Assembly: GCA_019114645.1 (NCBI GenBank)
Contig: DXFC01000269.1
Coordinates: 1-11,498 of the forward strand
Length of the DNA: 11,498 nucleotides
Source: Candidatus Halomonas stercoripullorum
GTDB lineage: Bacteria > Pseudomonadota > Gammaproteobacteria > Pseudomonadales > Halomonadaceae
Reading direction: 5' to 3'
Below are positions 1-4,868 of the stretch, in pieces. Both the position numbers and the translations under genes were made by a program. Within the stretch, counting starts at the first letter, position 1; each line of letters starts with the position of its first letter. The notes beneath the pieces were generated by a model. The model ran no database searches and was not told the DNA's origin. It saw nothing but the letters and a program-made list of their open reading frames with translations.

Positions 1-323
1 TCATGCAGCCCACTCTGGAGCGGGGTTATCTGCTGCTGTCGACCCTGCTCAGTCAGCCTCCGGGCAGCTTGAGTCGTGTCGCCCTGGCCGAACGCAGCCA
101 GCAACTGACTGAGCGCCTGGCACTGCTTTCAGGGCGTGATGCACCGGAGGACCGGCGTCTATACGCAGACCTCATTGTGAGTCTGGAAAGTGAAGGCTGG
201 CTGTGGGAACAAGATGAACGGCTGGCATTTGATGAACGGCTACGCCATGCCGCGCACCAAGCGGGAGAGCTTTTCGACCCGGTGCTGCGCCACCGGTTGC
301 AACTGGTTCATGTAGGGGGCTGA
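1..323 (+). CDS. plsB: Glycerol-3-phosphate acyltransferase PlsB, C-terminal fragment (5' end outside window)
   Basis: This is the last ~106 residues of a plus-strand gene whose start lies left of the window. The first in-frame ATG, at position 3, is probably internal. The fragment resembles the C-terminal tail of PlsB, the inner-membrane enzyme that acylates sn-glycerol-3-phosphate at position 1 in the first step of phospholipid synthesis. Seen: an ERGYLLLSTLL helix, then QQLTERLALLSGRDAPE (compare the family's 'RLxxLxGxNAPEFFDK'), then a 'LAFDERL' stretch and a terminal 'LRHRLQLV' resembling 'IRHSILQV' of PlsB tails. The catalytic HX4D acyltransferase block would lie upstream, so identification rests on the tail alone. 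The usual FFDK after APE is replaced by DRRL, so this tail is somewhat divergent. It converges on rsmJ with a 38 bp gap. Confidence 0.72.
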   Translation, partial: MQPTLERGYLLLSTLLSQPPGSLSRVALAERSQQLTERLALLSGRDAPEDRRLYADLIVSLESEGWLWEQDERLAFDERLRHAAHQAGELFDPVLRHRLQLVHVGG

Positions 324-361
324 GAGTTCTGCCATGCCGGCAGTGTCTTGGGCTGTGAGGC

Positions 362-1054
362 TTACGACTTGAGCGAGCGGTGCACGTAAAGGTCGTAGCG
401 GCTGGTCTTGCCTGCGATAACATGTTGCGGTGCCGGCCCGGCGATGGGTGGCGCCTTGCGCGGACGCTTGACCACCACCCTGTGAGTCGCCACGTCCAAT
501 GCTGCTTCAAGCAGTTCTGGCGCATCATCATCTGTGCCGGCGAGCTCGCGAAACAGCCGCATTTCCTTTTTCACCAGCGCCGACTTCTCGCGGTGGGGAA
601 ACATGGGATCAAGATGGATGACCTGCGGTGCCACTGTGCTGGCAGCCACCAGCGCACCAAGATCATGCCTGGCATCGCCATGGGCCAGCTGCATGCGCGC
701 CACAATAGCCGCTGCTTCAGGGTCATCGGCAGCGCGAGCCAGCCCATCAGCCAACAAGGCGTGAATCTCGGCCACACGCTCGATCATCAAAACCTCGGCA
801 CCCAAACTGGCCAGGACAAAGGCATCCCGCCCCAACCCGGCGGTGGCATCAATTATGCTGGGTATTACTCCCCCCGCCAAACCACAGGCACGGGCGATCA
901 ACTGGCCCCGCCCTCCACCAAAGCGGCGCCGGTGCGCTGACCGTCCGGCAGTGAAATCGACCATGATCGGCTTACCGTAACGCGCCAGATCACCGGCCAG
1001 CACCAGGGCGCCCGCTTCGTGGCGTAGCACCGGTCCATCAGCCTCGCTGCTCAT
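362..1054 (-). CDS. rsmJ: 16S rRNA (guanine(1516)-N(2))-methyltransferase RsmJ
   Basis: RsmJ (formerly YhiQ) is a SAM-dependent methyltransferase that makes m2G1516 in 16S rRNA. With the ATG at 1054 the protein is 230 aa, close to the family's usual ~250. Seen: an N-terminal 'VDFTAGRSAHRRRFGGGRGQ' block (residues 32-51), SAM motif I 'IDATAGLGRDAF' (68-79), an acidic residue after the next strand (IER, 91-93), the 'HLDPMFPHR' active-site motif (147-155), and 'VVVKRPRKAPP' near the C terminus followed by 'GKTSRYDLYVH'. An upstream in-frame GTG at 1069 gives five more residues. I prefer the ATG at 1054 because it has an AGAAGGG ribosome site 3-9 bases upstream and overlaps the tsaB stop as ATGA, typical of translational coupling. 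The gene is the distal member of a tsaB-rsmJ pair. Confidence 0.93.
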   Translation of the reverse strand: MSSEADGPVLRHEAGALVLAGDLARYGKPIMVDFTAGRSAHRRRFGGGRGQLIARACGLAGGVIPSIIDATAGLGRDAFVLASLGAEVLMIERVAEIHALLADGLARAADDPEAAAIVARMQLAHGDARHDLGALVAASTVAPQVIHLDPMFPHREKSALVKKEMRLFRELAGTDDDAPELLEAALDVATHRVVVKRPRKAPPIAGPAPQHVIAGKTSRYDLYVHRSLKS

Positions 1055-1755
1055 GCGCCCTTCTGCCACGCTACCTGGTCGCGTAGATAGATCGGCTGGC
1101 TCTCATGGGCCATGGGACGTATACCCTGCGCATAGTCGCGGGCAGCCAGCAGTACCATCTCTTCGGCAGCCGGCTCCTTGGTCGCATTGCGTTGACTGAC
1201 CAACGCCAGCGTCGTGACTGGCATCGATTCCGCCAAGGCCCAGCCGGAACCGATACCGTACCACTCGTTACCTGCCTGCAATGACGGTAGCTGCAGTGCT
1301 TGTGGTGCCATCACCGCTTCTGGCAGCAGTGCCTCAATACCGTCGGCACCACACTGCCAGGCAGCCACATAAATCTCCCCCATACGGGCATCCATAGCCG
1401 TCACGCTATGTGTCTGACCATGCCGGCGGTGAGCATGCAGGGCCAGGGTTTCGAGTGTCGAAACCCCTAATAACGGGCGGTCCAGTCCATAGGCCAGTCC
1501 TTGCGCTGTACCGGCGGCGATGCGCAACCCGGTAAAAGAGCCGGGGCCCCGTCCATAGGCCACCGCATCGAGCTGGGCAAGTGCAACTCCCGCCTCGGCC
1601 AAGACCTCATCCACCATGGGCAGCAAACGGCGGGTATGCTCCCGGGGGGTCAAGGCGAAGCGCGAGACAAGTTGTTCCCGGCCGCCCTCTTGCTGTATCA
1701 GCAAAGCCGCGGAGCAGGCGCTGGAGGAAGCATCAAGAGCCAACAGGATCGGCAT
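1051..1755 (-). CDS. tsaB: tRNA threonylcarbamoyladenosine biosynthesis protein TsaB
   Basis: TsaB (YeaZ) is the ASKHA-fold partner of TsaD. With TsaC/TsaE it builds the TsaBDE complex that transfers threonylcarbamoyl to A37 of ANN-decoding tRNAs, making t6A. The protein is 234 aa, normal for the family. Seen: the N-terminal phosphate-loop-like 'LLALDASSSACSAAL' (residues 4-18), 'REHTRRLLPMVDEVL' (38-52), the hallmark 'YGRGPGSFTGLRIAAGTAQGLA' (67-88), and 'MDARMGEIYVA' (121-131), the usual DAR block. The C-terminal half is variable, as expected. No clear Shine-Dalgarno sequence precedes the ATG. A consensus -10 lies about 31 bases upstream, so the predicted leader is short. The stop overlaps the rsmJ start (ATGA). 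A divergent partner, trmO, acting on the same tRNA base, lies about 8 kb away. Confidence 0.95.
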   Translation of the reverse strand: MPILLALDASSSACSAALLIQQEGGREQLVSRFALTPREHTRRLLPMVDEVLAEAGVALAQLDAVAYGRGPGSFTGLRIAAGTAQGLAYGLDRPLLGVSTLETLALHAHRRHGQTHSVTAMDARMGEIYVAAWQCGADGIEALLPEAVMAPQALQLPSLQAGNEWYGIGSGWALAESMPVTTLALVSQRNATKEPAAEEMVLLAARDYAQGIRPMAHESQPIYLRDQVAWQKGA

Positions 1756-1786
1756 AAATCAACGTCGCATCAGAAATGAAGGGGCC

Positions 1787-1792
1787 ATTATA
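1787..1792 (-). promoter_or_regulatory. Candidate tsaB promoter (-10 hexamer)
   Basis: A perfect TATAAT is read on the minus strand in the 118 bp between adk and tsaB, 31 bases before the tsaB ATG and downstream of the adk terminator hairpin. The predicted transcript start is near 1780, giving a ~25-nt leader. No good -35 is seen at 16-18 bases spacing (the best is a poor TCGTCC), so it may depend on an activator or be weak. The placement suggests that tsaB-rsmJ is transcribed separately from adk. Confidence 0.5.
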
Positions 1793-1829
1793 CGCCGCCC
1801 CGCAGCGCGGGACGATGGCCAACGAAAGT

Positions 1830-1847
1830 GGCCCGCCGAGGCGGGCC
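1830..1847 (-). terminator. Candidate adk terminator hairpin
   Basis: The arms GGCCCGC (1830-1836) and GCGGGCC (1841-1847) form a perfect 7-bp GC stem around a 4-base loop, 26 bases beyond the adk stop. On the minus strand it is followed by a short pyrimidine-rich stretch (ACTTTCGTT) rather than a long U run, so it is a modest intrinsic terminator. Confidence 0.6.
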
Positions 1848-1873
1848 GAACAGAACAGACAACAAACGCTGAA

Positions 1874-2530
1874 TCAGTTCTCCAGCGCCTGCTTCACCTT
1901 GCCGGTAATCTCATCGACACTACCAACACCTTCAACCCGGTGATAGGCCGGCGCCGCCTCCGGCTCCTTCTCGGCCCACTGCTGGTAGTAATTTACCAGC
2001 GGCGCCGTCTGCTGGTGGTATACCGCCAGGCGGTTGCGCACGGTGGATTCACGGTCGTCGTCGCGCTGGATCAATGCCTCACCGGTGACATCGTCCTTAC
2101 CCTCTTCCTTGGGCGGGTTGTACTCAGTGTGATAGACACGACCTGACCCGGGGTGGACACGCCGACCTGCCAGGCGCTTGACGATCTCCTCGTCTTCGAC
2201 GGCAATTTCCAGAACATGATCGATCTTGACGTTGGCTTCTTTCATGGCATCCGCCTGGGGGATGGTGCGCGGGAAGCCATCAAACAGGAAGCCGTTTTTG
2301 CAGTCGGGCTGCGCGATGCGCTCCTTGACCAGCGAGATGATCAGCTCATCCGACACCAGACCACCACTGGACATGATCTCCTTGACCTTCAGACCCAGCT
2401 CGCTACCTTCCTTGACCGCCGCCCGCAGCATGTCTCCGGTGGAGATCTGCGGAATGTTATAACGTTCACAGATGAACTGGGCTTGGGTACCCTTGCCGGC
2501 ACCCGGGGCGCCCAACAGGATCAAACGCAT
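1874..2530 (-). CDS. adk: Adenylate kinase
   Basis: Cytosolic nucleoside monophosphate kinase interconverting ATP + AMP and 2 ADP, central to adenylate energy charge. The protein is 218 aa, the long-LID bacterial form. Seen: P-loop 'GAPGAGKGT' (residues 7-15), the AMP-binding region 'STGDMLRAAV' (30-39), 'LFDGFPRT' (82-89), LID domain roughly 122-159 with 'GRRVHPGSGRVYH' and 'ALIQRDDD', and conserved arginines at 123, 156 and 167. The LID lacks a Cys4 zinc site, as is normal in Gram-negatives. The start at 2530 is chosen because AAGGAG lies 7 bases upstream and MRLILLGAPG is the canonical N terminus. The frame stays open 44 codons further upstream, but that part is not adenylate kinase-like. 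The gene stands alone between the aceF terminator and the tsaB promoter. Confidence 0.97.
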   Translation of the reverse strand: MRLILLGAPGAGKGTQAQFICERYNIPQISTGDMLRAAVKEGSELGLKVKEIMSSGGLVSDELIISLVKERIAQPDCKNGFLFDGFPRTIPQADAMKEANVKIDHVLEIAVEDEEIVKRLAGRRVHPGSGRVYHTEYNPPKEEGKDDVTGEALIQRDDDRESTVRNRLAVYHQQTAPLVNYYQQWAEKEPEAAPAYHRVEGVGSVDEITGKVKQALEN

Positions 2531-2631
2531 CTCGTTGCTCCTTGAAAGAGAAAAATTTTGCAATCTGAAAAAAAGAGTGTCGTGAACGATAACCGCGGCG
2601 GCGATGCCAGACAACCACAAGCTGTCGAACA

Positions 2632-2648
2632 TACCTGGCAACCAGGTA
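2632..2648 (-). promoter_or_regulatory. Inverted repeat in the adk upstream region
   Basis: TACCTGG and CCAGGTA form a perfect 7-bp inverted repeat around CAA. It lies 5 bases below a candidate -10, so it falls at the predicted adk transcript start. It could be an operator or a 5'-terminal RNA hairpin. The half-sites do not match the PdhR or FadR patterns I know when aligned on the centre. Function is unknown. Confidence 0.35.
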
Positions 2649-2653
2649 AAAGC

Positions 2654-2680
2654 TGTATACATTTCATACGGCTAGGGCAA
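2654..2680 (-). promoter_or_regulatory. Candidate adk promoter
   Basis: On the minus strand, TTGCCC (2675-2680) and TATACA (2654-2659) are separated by 15 bases, shorter than the preferred 17. A TG immediately precedes the -10. This would give a ~117-nt leader containing two U-rich runs just before the AAGGAG ribosome site. It is tentative because of the short spacer. Confidence 0.3.
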
Positions 2681-2724
2681 CGTTGCACTTTGGTATTCCC
2701 ACCCGCACAACAGGGGAATTCAAG

Positions 2725-2754
2725 CTCAACGGCGCCCCGCAGGGCGCCGTTGAG
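2725..2754 (-). terminator. aceF terminator hairpin
   Basis: A perfect 12-bp stem, CTCAACGGCGCC (2725-2736) with GGCGCCGTTGAG (2743-2754), closes a 6-base loop, 31 bases after the aceF stop. It is very stable. The downstream sequence on the minus strand (GCTTGAATT) is only weakly U-rich. It fits the end of the aceEF operon. Confidence 0.7.
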
Positions 2755-2785
2755 TGGTTGCACTAGCTGTTCACCACAGCGGGTT

Positions 2786-4804
2786 TTACATCAGTAGACG
2801 ACGAAGATCGCCCAACACCTGCGTCAGGAAGGCAGCGAAGCGCGCCGCATCGGCCCCATTGACGGCACGGTGGTCATAGGAGAGCGAGAGCGGCATCATC
2901 AAACGCGGCTCGAAATCCGAACCATTCCATACCGGCTTCATCTGCGCCCTGGAGACGCCGAGGATGGCCACCTCTGGTGTGTTCACAATCGGCGTGAAAG
3001 CGGTCCCGCCAATCGACCCCAAGCTAGAGATAGTGAAGCAGCCACCGGTCATCTCCTCACGCTTGAGCTTCTTCGATTGCGCCTTGCCGGCCAGTTCAAC
3101 ACTCTCCTTGGCCAACTCGATCAGTGACTTGCGGTCGGCATCGCGAATCACCGGCACCATCAGGCCATCGGGTGTATCCACCGCAATGCCGATGTGCACG
3201 TAGTCTTTCCACACCAGGGTCTCGCCGTCACTCTTCAGGCTGACATTGAACTGCGGGAATTTACGCAACGCAAAGGCGCACGCCTTGATCAGGAACGGCA
3301 GTGGTGTCAACTTGGCACCTTGTGCCTCGGCTTCAGCCTTCATCGACTTGCGGAAGGCTTCCAGCTCGGTGATATCCGCCTCGTCGAACTGAGTGACATG
3401 AGGCACATTGAGCCAGCTGCGATGCAGGTTGGTGGCACCCATTTTCATCAAGCGCCCCATGGGCTTCTCTTCCACCGCGCCGAACTGGCTGAAGTCCTGA
3501 TCCGGCACAGCCGGTATACCTGCCCCACCTGCTGCAGCAGTTGACGCCTGCGACTGGCCCGCCATCACCTGCTTGACGTAAGCATGCACATCCTCTTTGA
3601 GCACACGCTCCTTGGGTCCACTCGGCTTGACTTGCGCCAGGTCGACACCCAGCTCACGCGCCAGCATGCGTACTGCCGGTCCGGCGTGAACCAGCTTGTC
3701 AGAGCGCGGCTGGTGCTGCGCCATCTCGGCTTCCGGGCTCGGCGTCTCTGCCGGAGTCTCGGGGGCCGCCGGCTTGCTGGCTTCACTGGATGTGCTGGAG
3801 CCGCTTGCTGAGGAGGGCTCGGGTCGTGCCGCTCTGGGCTTGCCGCCAGCGACTTCCATATAGCCAATCAAGTCGCCTGGTGAAACCGTGTCACCTTCCT
3901 TGACGGCAAGCTCGATCAGCTTGCCCTTATAGGGGCTCGGTACATCCATCGAAGCCTTGTCGGACTCCAGGGTGATCAGCGCATCCTCTTCTTCGAGCTC
4001 GTCGCCGGCACTGACGGCAATCTCGATGACCGGCACGTCACTGGCACCGGAGAGGTCGGGCACACGGATCTCACGACGCTCGGGTGTATCGCTTACGGCC
4101 TCTTCTGTCGCACCCGCTTCGCCTTCCGCGACAGGCCCTGTTGCAGCTTCTCTTTCGGGCTCGTTATCCGCAGCCTCGTCGGCGCCGCTTTCATCAGCGC
4201 CTTCGCCGGCGATCTCCATGGTGCCGATCACGTCACCTTCGGAGACTGTGTCGCCCTCCTTGACGGTCAGCGTCACCAGCTTGCCGCTATAGGGGCTGGG
4301 CACATCCATGGAAGCCTTGTCCGACTCCAGCGTGATCAAGGCGTCCTCTTCAGCCACGTCGTCGCCTTCGGAAACCGCTACCTCGATCACTTCGACGTCG
4401 CTGGCACCGCCCAGGTCAGGCACCTTGATGTCTACGGTGCGCTTGCCACCACCAGCCGATGCCTGCGCTGCAGGTTTCTCTGGCGCGGGTTTCTCGGTTG
4501 AGGGTGCCGGTTCCTGCGCAGGAGCCGCTTCAGCCTCATCCGCCGCATCGCTGTCGTCGGCGCTGCCTTCCAGCTCCAGTTCGACGATGTCATCCCCCTC
4601 GGAGACAGTATCGCCCTCTTTGACCAACACACGAACGACCTTGCCACCCTTGGGCGACGGCACGTCCATGCTTGCCTTGTCGGATTCCAGCGTGATCAGG
4701 GTATCCTCGGGCTCAATGACATCCCCTTCGGATACCGCGACTTCAATGATTTCGACGGCTTCACTACCGCCGATATCGGGAACTTTGATGATTTCGCTAC
4801 TCAA
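2786..4804 (-). CDS. aceF: Pyruvate dehydrogenase complex E2, dihydrolipoyllysine-residue acetyltransferase
   Basis: E2 core of the pyruvate dehydrogenase complex: it carries acetyl groups from E1 on lipoyl arms and transfers them to CoA. The protein is 672 aa. Seen, in order: three lipoyl domains (about 1-78, 121-198, 241-318), each with the lipoylation motif ESDKASMDVPSP and modifiable lysines at K43, K163 and K283, exactly 120 residues apart; a peripheral-subunit-binding domain (about 370-410, 'AGPAVRMLARELGVDL'); and a catalytic domain (about 440-672) with 'TISSLGSIGGTAFTPI' (591-606) and active-site 'SYDHRAVNG' (642-650, His645). Asn649 replaces the Asp of the E. coli enzyme, as is known in Azotobacter/Pseudomonas E2. 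Linkers 1 and 2 are strongly acidic and linker 3 is Ser/Pro/Ala-rich. Translation starts at TTG with AAGGAG 7 bases upstream, 64 bases after aceE. No E3 gene is nearby. Confidence 0.98.
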   Translation of the reverse strand: MSSEIIKVPDIGGSEAVEIIEVAVSEGDVIEPEDTLITLESDKASMDVPSPKGGKVVRVLVKEGDTVSEGDDIVELELEGSADDSDAADEAEAAPAQEPAPSTEKPAPEKPAAQASAGGGKRTVDIKVPDLGGASDVEVIEVAVSEGDDVAEEDALITLESDKASMDVPSPYSGKLVTLTVKEGDTVSEGDVIGTMEIAGEGADESGADEAADNEPEREAATGPVAEGEAGATEEAVSDTPERREIRVPDLSGASDVPVIEIAVSAGDELEEEDALITLESDKASMDVPSPYKGKLIELAVKEGDTVSPGDLIGYMEVAGGKPRAARPEPSSASGSSTSSEASKPAAPETPAETPSPEAEMAQHQPRSDKLVHAGPAVRMLARELGVDLAQVKPSGPKERVLKEDVHAYVKQVMAGQSQASTAAAGGAGIPAVPDQDFSQFGAVEEKPMGRLMKMGATNLHRSWLNVPHVTQFDEADITELEAFRKSMKAEAEAQGAKLTPLPFLIKACAFALRKFPQFNVSLKSDGETLVWKDYVHIGIAVDTPDGLMVPVIRDADRKSLIELAKESVELAGKAQSKKLKREEMTGGCFTISSLGSIGGTAFTPIVNTPEVAILGVSRAQMKPVWNGSDFEPRLMMPLSLSYDHRAVNGADAARFAAFLTQVLGDLRRLLM
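3851..4804 (-). repeat. Three tandem lipoyl-domain repeats within aceF, 360-bp period
   Basis: Three copies of an ~78-codon lipoyl module start at 4804, 4444 and 4084 (minus strand), giving a 360-bp period including the linker. Around the lipoyl lysine (codons beginning at 4678, 4318 and 3958), copies 2 and 3 look closer to each other than to copy 1, including a shared SPYxGKL after the motif where copy 1 has SPKGGKV. This is a coding repeat that could recombine or misassemble. Confidence 0.85.
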
Positions 4805-4823
4805 GGTCGCGCTCCTTCCAAAT
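4805..4823 (-). promoter_or_regulatory. Ribosome binding site deciding the TTG start of aceF
   Basis: On the minus strand GGAAGGAG is followed by 7 bases and then TTG AGT AGC GAA, encoding (f)MSSE. The strong AAGGAG and the fit of the N terminus to lipoyl domain 1 make TTG the start. There is no in-frame ATG between the aceE stop and the lipoyl domain. Confidence 0.8.
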
Positions 4824-4835
4824 CGTGCCAGGAAC

Positions 4836-4858
4836 AGGCGGGCTAACTAAGCCCGCCT
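4836..4858 (-). other. Intercistronic hairpin between aceE and aceF
   Basis: AGGCGGGCT (4836-4844) and AGCCCGCCT (4850-4858) form a perfect 9-bp GC-rich stem with a 5-base loop, 10 bases after the aceE stop and ~31 bases before the aceF start. No U run follows on the minus strand, so a full terminator is unlikely. It may act as a partial terminator, an RNA stabiliser of the aceE 3' end or a processing site. Confidence 0.65.
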
Positions 4859-4868
4859 TGCCACCGGA

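Noticed and set aside
329..343. Small CTGCC/GGCAG inverted repeat between plsB and rsmJ
   Set aside because: Only 5 bp of stem and no adjacent T run on either strand, so it does not support a terminator call.
2531..2662. In-frame 44-codon hydrophobic extension of adk
   Set aside because: It has no good ribosome site at its ATG, contains the candidate promoter-proximal repeat, and the canonical Adk N terminus begins at 2530 with a strong ribosome site.
3032..3052. Asn649 in AceF where E. coli E2 has a catalytic Asp
   Set aside because: Initially looked like a lost active-site residue (its codon is at about 2858-2860), but Asn at this position is known in Azotobacter/Pseudomonas-type E2, so it is a normal lineage variant.
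3957..4850. Ser-rich plus-strand frames antisense to the lipoyl region of aceF
   Set aside because: Their repetitive composition is the complement of the Asp/Glu/Ser-coding lipoyl repeats, not an independent protein.
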